A DNA stretch of 64,000 bases from Watersipora subatra (Eukaryota > Bryozoa > Gymnolaemata > Cheilostomatida > Watersiporidae). Location: the NCBI RefSeq assembly GCF_963576615.1, contig NC_088717.1, positions 51,003,026-51,067,025 of the forward strand, read 5' to 3'. Position 1 is the first letter of the stretch; every line of letters starts with the position of its first letter. Below, piece by piece: positions 1-11,882 of the stretch. The position numbers and the translations under genes are program-made. A model generated the notes under the pieces. The model saw only the letters and a program-made list of their open reading frames with translations. It ran no database searches and was not told the origin of the DNA.

Positions 1-1447
1 TTTAGAGAGACGTTTAAAGAGACGTTTAGAGAGACTGGTAACAATACAGTTATCTAGCTGACAATCTAGTTAGCTTACAATTGCGGAGCTTTTTACAGAT
101 AAAAATACGGTTAGCTGAATAGGCAAATGTGTTTCCCAGTGTGTTAGTTTAAGAAAGACATTTTGTGATATTAATTTTCATTTGATTTTTCTGCAGATAC
201 GTTAAGTTTATATATGTTTTTTACATGTAGTGAACGTATTTCTAAATATAAATCACAGCCAGTCTTCTCAAAGTGTTTTGATAATCTCATTATCATATTC
301 TCACAATCCTTGTCAGACTGAATCTTTCATCACAAGAGATGTAAAGCAAACTAACCGAATCCACAGTGATTCTAGGATCTAAACATAATCCGCTACCTGT
401 CAACTCTCTTAACAAGATGTCTGATCTTTTCAAACTAGTAATCTTTGAGCTCAGAAAGAAATGGCCTAAAGCTAAACTGCTAACAACAGGTAGTGAAGTT
501 ACGCTTATTCAAAGGTCACAAGAACACACGAATTTCAAGGAGGACTCTAGTTAAAGCACCCAATCGTACTCATGATGAAACAGTTCTACAGATAATAAAA
601 CTGCTTCTACAAATGGTGAAAGCATTACAAGGGGTGTAAATCTTGCCAATGATGACAATTCCAATGAGGTTGATCAGCCTAGTAGTTCAGAAGAAGGTTT
701 TATAAACGAAAAACCTGAAACCTTTTTACAGAATACGCAGCTTTTAAGGTTGAGCAACACATTCCAAGCTAAGAGAATAACAATGGGTGTAATGATGAAG
801 ATGATGCACGACAGGTAGATATTACCACTTATGGTGGGCAACATAAAATACAGTATGCACAAGGCATTAGAGATTGCCTCCCAGCCACAGGCAGTTTTCT
901 GGAGCGATCACTTCACCAAAACAGATAAGTTTACAAAACAACAAGGCTCAAATTTGTTTATCAACAGGATGAGCCACTTGTTACGCCACCTTGCCATTTT
1001 CACAGAGCTACTCTTCAACCAGTACCAAGGATTTACAGATTAACTCCAACCGTTCCCTCGAGAAAATAAATTGCACAAGGTTATATTTGAAGAGATGATG
1101 GCTGCTCAATGTTGACCAGAGAAGAGACCTCACAGCAATTCATAGATAGCTTATAGCTTACAAAACCCTATATTCATGAGTCAACAGTATAATACCAACA
1201 AATATCACAGTATTCTGCAGACGAGGTGTGTAAATCTGCAGCTTCGACCACAGGTCATCATGGTTTTCAGAAAGCCACAAAATCTTTTTAGTAACCAGCA
1301 CAAAAATTGAATAGGTGAACTGGTTATCTACAAAGGGTGCGATGCTAAACACACGGTTTATGTCAGCCATCTCACAAACTCTATCATCCATCACAATGCT
1401 ATCTAATTAACTAATGGTAGCCATTGCCTACTTTAACGTGTTTAATC
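1..1447. other. Unassigned AT-rich sequence
   Basis: No convincing gene, repeat array or transposon end was recognised here. Only short frames of at most about 80 codons occur, without a known motif. It is probably diverged intergenic or transposon-derived DNA. Confidence 0.4.
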
Positions 1448-2016
1448 AGATAACCCAGTGGTTCCCAACTACCTTGGAGCCATGGACCCCCTGAGCTCCT
1501 TATCTAAAAGTCACGGACCCCTTTATAAACATCATAATATGTGGTGTTTATAACAATGCATTGTAAATTGAAATGTTTCAATTTCCATGGATTTTAGTAT
1601 ATCGCTGAAATTGAAGAGGGAGAGAAAGAATTACGTGTTTGCTGGTTACAGATTTTGTTGTTTCGTACTACTAACCGGAAATCAGGTACTATCCAGCGAT
1701 TGATGCACATAGGTAATAAAAATCTGGACCCAAAATCCTAACAAGACAACGCGACCACACCACGGGAATTTCATTAGCCCCGAAACCCAGACTAGCACAA
1801 TCCCAACAGAGCTCGATCATTAAATTCCGCCCATATGATAGCGTCACCTATCCTTTTAGTGTTTTATATCATTGATCTAACCACTATGAGACAGAAATAG
1901 CTGTAAATAACTAGCTAGAAAACCCAATACTCGCATCGGGCGGTGGACCCCCTCAAAACCTTCTGTGGACCCCTAAGGGGTCCATAGACCACCAGTTGGG
2001 AACTACTGAGATAACC
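1448..2016. mobile_element. Non-autonomous hAT element (MITE) with 8-bp TSD
   Basis: The element spans 1456-2008 (553 bp). It begins CAGTGGTTCCCAACTA and ends in the imperfect inverted copy TTGGGAACTACTG, and the inner ends also pair (GGACCCC/GGGGTCC). The 8-bp direct repeat AGATAACC flanks it at 1448-1455 and 2009-2016. A CAG...CTG terminus with an 8-bp target duplication is the hAT signature. No transposase frame is left inside, so it must have been moved in trans. Confidence 0.85.
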
Positions 2017-2189
2017 GAACCAACATTATTTTCTGAGACCCATTGGAGTTTACGGACTGAAAGTTCTCTTTCAAAATGCTAACACAAAAATAGAGTTAGA
2101 AATTAGTCCTTCTTAGAATGGCATCCTCTACTTGCAATTCAAGCCTGTATTCCCTGGTCGCAAGTTCGGGCAACAAATGTTAGGTGACT

Positions 2190-2448
2190 AGTTATAAGCA
2201 CCTGGGGTTTGGGGGCAGTGTAAGCCCCCAACGGGGTTCGGGGCAGCGCCCCGAAGTTCTGGACCTTTTAAGCATCAACAACCCTCAGAGTATGCTTAAA
2301 TGCAATCAATTATAAGCATCAAAATCTACATAAATATATTTTTTATGGTTTTTATGGTTTTATAGGCAAAACCTTTTCTTTATTCAACGAAAAATATAAA
2401 ATCGTGACACTACAGATTTCTGTAAAGGTCACTGACAAAACAAGAGCT
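2190..2448. other. GC-rich hairpin patch beside hAT relic
   Basis: A G/C-rich stretch at about 2205-2260 contains self-complementary blocks (GGGGCAGTG...AAGCCCC, GGGGCAGCGCCCC) that stand out in AT-rich surroundings. It lies just past the 3' side of the hAT transposase relic and could be part of that element's terminal region. No gene is visible. Confidence 0.35.
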
Positions 2449-2740
2449 ATTACTTCTTTATTGCAATAGCTCTAGATCTGTCAATGTGTTCATGACAGAA
2501 ATCTTTCACAACTGATTCTGTATCTGTTTCAACATCTTTCTACATGTGTAATATTAGGAGATTATTTAGCAGAGCCTGCCCCATAGTGCTCCTCGTCGAT
2601 GTATTGATTTACTTCAATACAGAAAAGGATCTTTCACTCACTGCATTAGTGGCAGGGAAAACCAATACTATATTAGTGAGCCTGAAAATTAGTGAAAATG
2701 CAAGTTTAGGGGTCTTCTTTTTACTCCCACTATAAGCAAT
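2449..2740 (-). pseudogene. hAT transposase C-terminal relic
   Basis: Reading the minus strand gives FPATNAVSERSFSVLK followed, after a stop, by RSTMGQALLNNLLILHM. This is the signature of the hAT C-terminal dimerisation domain (hATC). At least two in-frame stops interrupt it (after VLK and after LHM), and the rest of the transposase was not found. It is therefore a dead fragment of an autonomous hAT element of the type common in aquatic invertebrates. It does not belong to the MITE at 1456-2008, whose ends lie outside it. Confidence 0.75.
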
Positions 2741-3839
2741 AAAGTTCAGTTTGCAAGTCTCAACAAAGACTGACTCACTCATTTGGCGAGATCACCATGG
2801 AGACAATATAGAACGCTAGTAGCTAATAGATTAGTTGTTGGAATTTCCAACCGTTCTTGGAATTTACAATCTTTCTTGGAATTTCCAACTTGGAAATTCC
2901 AAGTGGATGAGAGATCACTTGGGCAATTCTTAGTACTTAGCCGCCGAAAATCACTAAAAAGTTGAATACGGGCCTGTTGCAATCAGTGGCCATTTTTATA
3001 CTCACTCCAAAAGTAGGTTTTAGGAAGACAAGACCACTCTCGATAAGCAATGTGGCGCGCCGCTAATTATTTCAGGTGCTTTCAGAAAAAGATTCGTTAA
3101 ATGTCCAGAGAGCAGATGGCAAAACTGGCTAACTATATGAGATATCAGTTCACATATGGCAAATTTGCCAGGATTGGGAGCTCTCAACAACAGCTGGGAA
3201 GGGGGAAGAAAGTGGTAAACTGCTACCACAGCTTCAGTCAGCAGATGGAATAGACAGTCCTTTGAATACAGACAAACAAAGGTAAGTATCCAGATTTTGC
3301 AGATCCTGCAGACTTTATCTGCAGTAAGGCAAACCTTATTATTGAGCCGTGCTCTGTAGCTCTTAATAAAAATGATGGTTAATTCACCAGTCTTGAGCAC
3401 AGCATAAGGAAACAGGAGCTTTTTGGGCTATAGCAGGACTCAGAAAGCAATTGCAATTTGGACACAGACATGGCAGCTGTCTGGACTCAACAGGATTTAT
3501 GCGTATATCGTAATAGAAATATTTTTGCTATATGTTTCAAATTTAGAGATTAATTCAACTATGGGAAGAAAATGAAGTTCATCAAAAAGGGACTGTGCTT
3601 GAGATGTTTGATTGCTGAACATAGGTCCAAATTCTGTCAGCAGTAAGAGAATTGTCAAGATGGTGAGAAACCCCATCTTACTATTCTTTATCAGAATAAC
3701 TTTGTGCTTGCCAAATCAATCAAATCTCATTGGGATCGAATCTCAAGGACTGTATCCTAAGACACTTTATCCATACTCACAGCATCAGAGCTGCAACAGC
3801 CACTACAGTCAGCTACTGGCAATTCCATATTAGGAAACA
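2741..3839. other. Non-coding stretch with short palindromic motif repeats
   Basis: At 2836-2907 the motif TTGGAATTTCCAA and variants occur about four times in a row, the last two facing each other. The remainder has no recognised gene. 3600-3839 may be the degraded gag/protease side of the BEL/Pao relic that follows, but the frames are too broken to say. Confidence 0.35.
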
Positions 3840-5935
3840 ATGTATGTGAGGTGCCATTAACGATTGTGCCAGTTAAGATTACAAGTAACACTGTTGAAAG
3901 CAAAAAACTTGATCTACGCTCTTAGATTCCCAATATGACTAATCCTTTATAACGTGCCAGGCTGCAGCTGGTTTAAAAGCCAATGTAATATTCACAGCTT
4001 TCAACTTTAGAACAATGGCGTAAAGCACAGAGAAGCAAGTACACTGTAAGAAATATATTGGTTTGGCAGTAGCTTCTTATCAGCGTTCATCACCTTCTAT
4101 AATCTTACCAGATTGCATTTCAAAACAGCATATTTTTATGAACCATATCTCGTCTCTAAAGAAAGCTCTTTAGTATTCTCATCTTTAAAGTGGAGAAGCT
4201 GGAGAAGCCTCTCATTATCTAGACTTGGATTGTTTATTGAATACAACTGGTCAAATGCTCTGTGATCTTTAGGTACATTATTATGGTACGCAAATGGTCG
4301 ATCCATACTGAAAGTTTGGATCGACCATTTGCGGTGAAGGAAACTCTTGGATGAGCCATGGTTGGCAAAGCACAGTTACTAGCAAAGAGCTACAACACCT
4401 TGTATCATAACCAAGCCTATCCTCAAACCAATGCACTGTGAAGCAAAAGACAAGAAGTGAAGTATGTATAAAAAAATGTTGGAAGGAAGTTTTACCTTTT
4501 GACGCTTTGAGGTGCTTAGAAAAAGATTTCTTATCCAGTAGAAAGAATGCCATGATGTTTAAAAAAACTAGGGTCTTGGAGTTGCTGAAGATCAATACAT
4601 GTTAACAACTGGATGGTCACTAAAATATACCTCTTTTGTTTAAAGCCCAGCCATAGCTGAGATACAACAGGAACATGGCTGGATGAAGGTTTGCCCAAAC
4701 ACAAAGAAAAGTGTGAATGGACAGTTTACAATAAAAAGTATGAAAAAGTTCAATTATTGTCGAGTTCAATGTCATTGATCATAGAGAGAGGTGAAGCAAA
4801 GAAAGGTCCATGTTACCAAGTATCAAAAAACCAATGCATAGTATATACCACATCATGCAGTCTTCCATCCCAAGAACCTGGGCAAGTTGAGGGTGGTCTT
4901 TGACTGCAGTGTTATTGATGGTCGCAATTTTCTCAACTCCTGTCTCATGCTTAGACCAGACCTAAACAATGAGCTGCAAACAGTCTTGCTTCATGGTTGA
5001 TTAAATTAGATAGCCATCATGTGGGACGTCTAACACATGTATCACCACTGCTATATTGAGAAAAGTAACTGAGGCTTTCTCAGCATAAAAACTTTTGTGA
5101 TTACAAAGTGACTGTTCATTTGCAAGGGACCACATCATCGCTTAACTGTGTAAAAGTTGGAGTGAAAGGAGTTGCCACCGATCATGGACAAAGGTCTCCA
5201 CCAGGTCAGCTGTTCATCCAAACAATTTCTATGTAGATGACAGGCTTTGTAATTTGAAGACAGAAAGAGAAGCCATAGAAATTTTGCATGACATGCAGGA
5301 CATTTTTACAAAAAGAAATATAAAGTTACAAACAGAAAGTTTTGTACGCTGCTCTTTTCGATGATAGATTAAGAAATGCATTGCTGGTTAATATTCATGA
5401 TACTGTATTGCCTTCTAAAAAAGTTTTGGCTGTATACTGGAATACAAGAAGTAATGACTAGAGCTACAAAGTTCATATATAAATCAACCATTTTACTGAG
5501 AGAGGCATGCTATCAATAGTGTTTGCCATCTATGATCCACTCGGACACATTCCTGTGGGATTCTGAAAAAGACACTTTTTTTGCAAGCCATTAGTAAATC
5601 AGGAAGGTGGGGGCCCTCTGCCGGAACAGTTGTGAACTTTATGGGAAAAATGGCGAGCCCAGTTATAATACCTACCAGATGTTGTTATTCCTAGATGCAA
5701 CAAGCCCGCAGACTTCTGATAGGTTTAGAAAACAGAGCTGCATCATTTTGCAGATGCTTCTACAAGATGATATTTTACAGTCTCCTATGCTTGGCTAACA
5801 AATGATGCAGATCAAATTAGCTGCAAGATGTTGATGGCAAAGTCAAGAGTTGCGCAAACAAGGATACAAATGATACATTGCTTAGAGTTGCAAGCTGCAG
5901 TGGCCTTCACAAAAATTACTAAACAATGGTCATAT
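3840..5935 (+). pseudogene. BEL/Pao LTR retrotransposon pol relic
   Basis: Three-frame reading recovers consecutive pieces of a BEL/Pao-type pol. Around 4848-4995 there is YIPHHAVFHPKN, GKLRVVFDCS and LNSCLM.RPDLNNELQ (RT fingers). At about 5228-5245 there is the RT catalytic box FYVDD. At about 5510-5560 there is SIVFAIYDPLG, at about 5640-5665 LWEKWRA, and at about 5735-5755 LHHFADAS, the start of the RNase H fold. LELQAAVAF follows at about 5885. Dozens of stops and frameshifts separate the pieces. No LTRs or flanking target duplication were recognised, so only an internal part survives. The order of blocks matches Pao-family pol, which is why this is preferred over Ty3 or Ty1 types. Confidence 0.75.
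4289..4333. repeat. Perfect 17-bp hairpin
   Basis: CGCAAATGGTCGATCCA at 4289-4305 is followed after 11 bases by its exact reverse complement at 4317-4333. It lies inside the BEL/Pao relic. A perfect stem inside otherwise eroded sequence suggests a recent local inverted duplication. Confidence 0.8.
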
Positions 5936-7296
5936 CTCGACATACGAGCTTAATGCATTCCGAGTCGGAGATCGTATGTCAATTTATTTGTGTCTCAATG
6001 CACTATTTTTTTTAATATAAAACAATTAAGTACAATTTAATCCATTACCATACTATGAAAAAACCAGCTAAAACAAGATGTTACATTAGAAAATGTGTTT
6101 TTAATTGTTGTAATTCACTACCTATGCTCACAAAGTAACAAATACTTATTTAGTTGTTATGGTCAGAAATCAAATATAACATCACTATGTACACTACTAT
6201 ATATGGAGTTTTTACCTTCGAGACAGACATTGTGGATAACGGCTATTTGAGACAGCCGTTATGTTCGACTAGATGATTAGACCAAGCTGAAACGAAACTG
6301 TAAAGTAGCGAGCATCTACATGTATATTTGATAAAGACTTTTCGGTAGAACCCAAACCGTTGGTCATAAACTAGTGCTACGAAACGTTTTATATTGAGCC
6401 TTTTATTGGCCTTTCATTTCACGTCAAAACAATAACCATGTCGAGTATGTCGTTGAAATAAAGGAATTCCAACCTACGGCATTTTCATGATGGCTACGAT
6501 TAACTGTTCGTTTTTGAGCTTTTAAAAGCTTGTAATCACATTTCCACGTGTTTTAAACCTACAACACAACAGAGTTAGACATAGTAAACCTTTTGATACC
6601 AACTATCTGTAATGTGAATTTTGTTGCAAGTCAACCTTTAATTATTATGATAAAACTACTTCTAAATCAAAAGTATCTCTGAAAAGACTTTCTTAAGTTG
6701 GAGCGACTGCTGAACTTTATACCTAGATAAGCTTTTCTTATACGATTATTATTGTTATTATATCGATAATCTATATTAATAAATACCACTTTATCATTGT
6801 GTTTGTCTGTTAGTACACGTAGATGTTGCGCGTTTCCGCAATTTTAGACGATTTTATAAAAACTTTGCAAGCTTCATGTTGTCTGCCAGATTGCCAAAAT
6901 ATTTGGTTTAAAAATTCCTTCTAGTTTTGGAGAACCAGCATCTTAAACATCTATCACTGGCTTAGTGCTAGTAGGGATTAAACCGTCTCAACAACAAGTG
7001 AATGTATTAATATGCAAGTGATATTTCTCAGTCAGATAGCAGAGATAAAAAGAGTGATGACATTGATAAGGTGTATCGCATAAAAAGCTCTTCATCGAAT
7101 ATTCAATTGGAGTGTATTCATAAGACAGTTAGTATCGTTAATAGCTAATATAATGTATAATACATTATATTAGCAGGTTGCCTCTATTAAATATAATAGA
7201 GGCAACCTCATAAAATGAGCTGCATCTCGATGTGAGTGTTTCATAAAGTGCATTTCATGAACTTTACTCTCTGATTGAAAAACCAAATTTATTAAA
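5936..7296. other. AT-rich intergenic DNA, foldback-related segment
   Basis: No gene is seen. The piece around 6200-6235 (GAGTTTTTACCTTCGAGACAGAC) resembles a segment of the large foldback element at 32.7-33.7 kb, so a diverged member probably sits here. A 9-bp-stem hairpin (ATAACGGCT/AGCCGTTAT) is at about 6238-6263. 7150-7210 contains short inverted TATAATGTA and GAGGCAACCT motifs just beyond the K+ channel stop codon. Confidence 0.4.
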
Positions 7297-7523
7297 TCAA
7301 GGAGACAACTTGTCTCTCTGTTTCCGGTCTGATTCAGCTCTCTCCCTTTTCTTGTTGTGCTCATAAACCACAGCGAAGTTCCCTCCAACAATGGCGATAG
7401 GCAGGGCAGTTATGGTAAGCCCCATAATCATTACTACGACTGTAGCGAGATATCCGGGTACAGTGGTAGGGTACATGTCTCCATAGCCCACAGTTGTCAT
7501 GGTTACAAGGACAAACCAATAGG
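7297..7523 (-). CDS. Voltage-gated K+ channel, terminal exon (pore, S6, tail)
   Basis: This is the last exon of the channel gene whose other exons are 9760-9920 and 10876-11882. The acceptor is ttgcttgcag; the exon starts with two bases that complete GCC, giving AYWFVLVTMTTVGYGD. It encodes the K+ selectivity filter TVGYGD, S6 (VVMIMGLTITALPIAIV) and a short cytoplasmic tail of about 30 residues rich in K, R and E, ending at a TGA. The usual Kv gate motif PVP is replaced by PIA, so the second proline is missing. In vertebrate Kv subunits that do not form channels alone, this motif is also altered. The tail is much shorter than in most Shaw/Kv3 proteins. Confidence 0.85.
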
Positions 7524-7986
7524 CTGCAAGCAAAATTACACAAAGGTCGGCTGCCCTCTCAACTTTGAGCCCTAGCACTTACAAAACTTTTGGGTTCTAT
7601 GCATGTAATTGCAACCAGTTGTTGGTGTTGCAACTAAATATATTGAAATATTATAAATATAATATGTTAATTATACTGTTATAACGTATTAGTATAATAT
7701 AATAATTATACATATAGTCAAAATATATTGCTCAAGTAAAAACTAAGTTGTAGCATGTACCTACTTTCATAAAATTCATTTACTGTTTTAATAATTAGCT
7801 ATATACATGGCATATATTTTTGGCTTTGATTTCAAAAACCAAAATGGAAGATACCTATAATAATATGTATACAAACAAAAAATATATTTATGTGTATATT
7901 GTAAACATATATATGTAAATACACAGCAACATATGTATAAAAACTTATGTGGTTATGTACATCTACATTGTGTATATGCATGTATT

Positions 7987-8338
7987 TCTGAAAGTTTGTC
8001 GTCGTTGTATATGTCCAACTAGTGCTACAAAAATCTTGGAATAAAGAATCCGTATTGCAGAAGATTCGATCTCAGAACCTCCTGTTCTCCAGATGATTAG
8101 CTAAAAAATTGAGCTGTGTGAGATGCATGGATTCATTGGGCGATATAAGTCACTATAACTTGCTCTCACGGCTCTTATTAGTAAGTTTAGCAATATGGGT
8201 ATTGGGTACTAGCTTGCTCAAATTAGCCATTGGCAATGTGCCATGCTAATGTCAAGTAGCAGGCAACTCCATGTACATTACCTGCCTTTGTTTAAAAGAT
8301 ATCTTCTAATACTCGTGTGATGCCAAGTATTACGCTAG
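7987..8338 (+). mobile_element. Helitron-like non-autonomous element, degenerate
   Basis: It starts TCTGAAAGTTTGTC and ends in CTAG followed by T. The subterminal hairpin is decayed (CGTGTGATGCCAAGTATTACG). It shares its middle (GAATAAAGAATCCG, ATTAGCCATTGGCAATGTGCCA) with the other copies listed. Confidence 0.5.
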
Positions 8339-8396
8339 TGTGTATATGTGTATATGCTCATAAAATATATATTTTATATATCTATATATATATATT

Positions 8397-8830
8397 TCTC
8401 AAAGTCCGTGTGTACGTGTGTTCGTCGGAAATCCGGCTATAGATCTTAAAATCTTGGAATAAATATTCCGTACCGAGGAGGTTTCAATCTGGAACCAAGC
8501 CGCCCAGCCAGTATTACACCTAGCCCATAAGACTACGGAGAAGTCAAATTCCTAGCCTGCCAATATAAGTCATTATATCAGAGCAAAACCTAACTGCTTT
8601 GCGTATGACGCGGGTCATAGCATAACGTCACGATAAGCTGTTCGCTCACATTATTAAACTTGTTAATAGCAAAACTCTCACTGCTTCTCATTGTTTATAA
8701 AACAAAAAACTTTGCTCATGATATGTAGTTGGAAAGTTAGAATGGCAAATGTTGTAATATGTTGAACACAAATCAATTTTCTGTCCAAATACTCTTCTAT
8801 TACACGGGCAACGCCGAGTGGCACAGCTAG
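8397..8830 (+). mobile_element. Helitron-like non-autonomous element
   Basis: It starts TCTCAAAGTCCG and ends ACACGGGCAACGCCGAGT, then GCACAG-CTAG followed by T. A TC start, a short GC-rich hairpin about 10 bases before a CTRR end, and a T after it with no target duplication are Helitron hallmarks. No Rep/helicase frame is present. The opposite strand carries a tRNA-like block near 8500-8560, so a SINE origin for part of it is possible. Confidence 0.55.
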
Positions 8831-9248
8831 TACATGTATATTTATATATGCATATGTTATTATTGTTAGAAACGATAGTTTTATAAAGAATAAAGAAAAC
8901 TCAGTACACAAAGTATTGAGTCAAATATAACACATTATATATATCTCAATGTTTGTCTGTTGACTGTCGCTTGTCTGACCAGTTATAGCGATAATGTTTT
9001 AACAACACAAAATTCCAAAAAAAATTTCATTGTAATCATAACAAAACAGACTTCATTTGGAAAAAAGATAAGTAACTTTAACCTACTTCAAAACTTTAGT
9101 TATATATATATATAGTTACATATATAGCTATATATATAATATGTATATATAGCATGAGTATATATATATACACAAAATAATTACATGGACATATATATTT
9201 GTGTATACATTGTATATGCATAAATATATATCAGCGTGTGTATGTATA

Positions 9249-9644
9249 CTAGCTGTGCTACCCGGCGCTGCCCAGATAATAAAAATCAGCTTATAAACAA
9301 TGAGAAATAATAAGATTTGCCTGCTACTTGCCAATAGCCTGGCACATTGCCAATGAATAATTTGAGTTAGCTTACTAATAAGAGCTACGACGTTACGCCG
9401 TCATGACGTTACATTCTCATGATGTTACGCCATCATATTACGTCATGACCGAGAGCAGTAGTTTATTTGCTCCTATATAGCAACATATATAGCCTATTTA
9501 AAATGTCAAGCTTGTGTGGCAGAATTGGTAAGGTGTCAAACTGGTAAACCGAAGGGCCTGAGATCAAATCTTTTGCAATACGGATTCCTTATTCCAAGAT
9601 TTAACAGCCATATCTGGAACTACACACATACGGAGAAATAAATG
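9249..9644 (-). mobile_element. Helitron-like non-autonomous element with tRNA-like block
   Basis: This is a minus-oriented copy: the plus strand starts CTAGCTGTGCTACCCGGCG (the inverted 3' hairpin end). On the plus strand 9518-9575 has an A-box-like TGGCAGAATTGG and a B-box-like GAGATCAAATC. The TC end is eroded near 9640. Confidence 0.55.
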
Positions 9645-9759
9645 TAAGATATATGCATTAACTGACCAGCAGTTTTTAATTACATTTACATTAAATGCAA
9701 CTTTAAACAGTTTGCATCTTTTAATTCTTTTACAGCTCACCTGACAATGGAAATCTTAC

Positions 9760-9920
9760 CTGATGGAATGCTGTTGAGAGGCAGGCCTTGACCGACAGTG
9801 TTTAAAATGCTAAAGTAGACCAGGGGACCAAATATGAGGACAGACATAGCCAACAGGACAACAAGTAGCAGGATTTCTTTCCAACTTCTGTACAGAGTGA
9901 TTAGTAAGATCTTTAGTCCG
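9760..9920 (-). CDS. Voltage-gated K+ channel exon (S4-S5 linker and S5)
   Basis: The exon lies between the acceptor ttttttacag and the donor G/GTAAGA. It starts in phase 2 and ends in phase 1, which fits both neighbouring exons exactly. It is too short to stand out as a long frame. The translation is SGLKILLITLYRSWKEILLL, then S5 (VVLLAMSVLIFGPLVYFSIL) and an outer-pore turret ending LNSIPS, which joins AYWF of the next exon. SGLKIL...SWKEILLL corresponds to the conserved Kv S4-S5 linker, and NSIP to the pore-helix start in Shaw-type channels. Confidence 0.85.
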
Positions 9921-9944
9921 CTGTAAAAAATACTGACCTAAAGA

Positions 9945-10738
9945 TAAGTTACTAATATGATACTGGGTGACTAATATGATACTGAGTGACTAATATGATA
10001 CTGAGGGACTAAAATGATAATGAGGGACTAATATGATACTGAGTAACTAATATGATACTGAGTGACTAACATGATACTGTGTGACTAATATGATACTGAG
10101 TGACTAATATGATACTGAGGGACTAAAATGATACTGAGTGACTAATATGATTCTGATTAACTACTATGTTACTAAGTGACTAATATGATACTGAGTAACT
10201 ACTATGATACTAAGTGACTAATATGATACTGACTGACTAATATTGTACTGAGTAACTAATATGATACTGAGTGACTAATATTATACTGAGTGACTAATTT
10301 GTTGCTGAATGACTAACATGATACTGAGTGATTAATATGATACTGATTGACTAATATGATACTGAGTGATTAATATGATACCGAGTGACTAATATGATAT
10401 TGAGTGACTGATATGATACTGAGTGACTAATATGATACTGAGGGACTAATATTATACTGAGTCACTAATATGTTACTGAATGACTAACATAATACTGAGT
10501 AACTAATATGATACTGAGTGATTAATATGATGCTGAGTGACTAATATGATACTGTGTGACTAATTTGATACTGAGTAACTAATATGATACTGAGTGACTG
10601 ATATGACACTGAGTGACTAACAGGATACTGAGTGAATAATATGATACTGGGTAACTAATATGATACTGAGTGACTAATATGATACTTAGTGACTAATATG
10701 ACACTGAGTGACTAATATGTTACTGAGTAACTAATAGA
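9945..10738. repeat. 19-bp minisatellite in K+ channel intron
   Basis: Unit GACTAATATGATACTGAGT is repeated about 41 times with point variants (GAGG, GTGT, GATT). It lies in the 0.95-kb intron between the T1-S4 exon and the S5 exon and makes up most of it. Confidence 0.95.
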
Positions 10739-10875
10739 ACAATACGACTGATATGGACTATTAGGTCTAATATGGTATAGGTTCAAAATTACTTCTTGCT
10801 ATCATGGCAAAAGAAGTTGACTTGCATTTTTGATTTTTGCAGATGAGATGTTAAATATATCACAATGTCACAAAC

Positions 10876-11882
10876 CTGTAAACATAAGCGTAGCTGAACA
10901 AACGAAAATATCTCGCTTGTCCTATTGCAATTCTGATAACACTTGCAACCATAGAGCTGACACACAACTGATCACTCTCCGGATATCGATCAAGGTCTGT
11001 TAATATGATCATCACAACAGGAGCTGTCAGCGCAAAGCACACAAACTCTATTATCGATATTATCATATCAACTCCGTGTATAGTCTTCCAAAACTGTTTT
11101 TTATTTGGACAGGTTAGAAATCTAAGCCAGATTTCAGCTGCGAAAATGAATGTGACATAGCCAAAATTTGTAGCAGACTTCGGGGCTCCCTTTATCCACT
11201 GGGCTAAATATTCTTCACAAGACATATCTAGAGAGAAAAGCTGTGCAGAGTCATTTCTGGTAAGGCCTCCTGTTTCACTCCATAGAGAAGGAACTGAATA
11301 GATTGCCATTGTAAGTCCAGAAATGATTGTCAGTAAAAAGTAACAGAGTGCATATACTTTTGCACCTGCTTTAAACTTTGTATCTTTTCCAAATGGATCA
11401 GTCAAGAAGCACCACACGTAGTAGGACTTTGGATAGTCTCCATCTGCATTTTTAATTTTGGGTTTTAGTTTTTTGTTGAAGTACTCAAACTGCCTGTCAA
11501 GTTCTTTTTCTTCAGACATATCTTGAAAGCAGCAGTTTGATACCGCTTCAGTATCAATCTCCCAGAATTCCAAGTGCAACAGAAAGTTTGAGTAGCAGAC
11601 ATTCTTAGGACAGTGAAGCTCATCGCTTATGTAGAAATTTAAAACCTCTCTGAATATTTCAGCGTCGCTCTCAAAGAAGTAATTGGCACGGGACGGTTCC
11701 TTTTGCACCAACTTGCCGAGTCGAGATTCGGGGTATTTTAGCAAAGTGCCTACAGTACTAACAAAGTTATGTCCGGAGATGTTGATTATTATTTTCTTAG
11801 CTGTTGCTGATTGAGGAAGTATTCTTTTCTTAGGCAAATCATGAGAGACAGCTTCTTTTACCAGAGCTTCAACAGTGTTGAC
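10876..11882 (-). CDS. Voltage-gated K+ channel, Shaw/Kv-type, T1 to S4 exon
   Basis: This large exon of a Kv alpha-subunit gene runs from acceptor ttgtag (phase 0) to donor CAG/GTTTGT (phase 2). Numbering from the exon start, the T1 tetramerisation domain is residues about 29-120 (INISGHNFVSTVGTLLKYP, FFESDAEIFREVLNFY). It contains the complete H-x5-C-x20-CC zinc site of non-Shaker T1 domains (H90, C96, C117, C118). S1 lies at about 174-197, S2 at about 240-258 with its acidic residue (AAEIWLRF), S3 at about 269-294 with the conserved Asp (GVDMI), and S4 at about 315-336. S4 reads VIRIAIGQARYFRLFSYAYVY, so only two of the usual arginine positions align and the later K/R positions are S or Y. 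Joined to 9760-9920 and 7297-7523 the frame is open for 464 residues. The start codon must lie in an upstream exon that I could not find. Confidence 0.87.

Larger units (their letters stand above)
7524..9759 (-). other. K+ channel intron with Helitron-like copies
   Basis: This is the intron between the S5 exon and the pore exon. The donor GTAAGA follows the exon ending at 9760 and the acceptor precedes 7523. It contains two plus-oriented and one minus-oriented Helitron-like repeats (listed separately), TA-rich runs at 8360-8396 and 9098-9240, and no other coding sequence that I can see. Confidence 0.6.

Noticed and set aside
4691-4903. Short independent gene
   Set aside because: It is one open fragment of the BEL/Pao pol relic; flanking frames carry the adjoining RT blocks.
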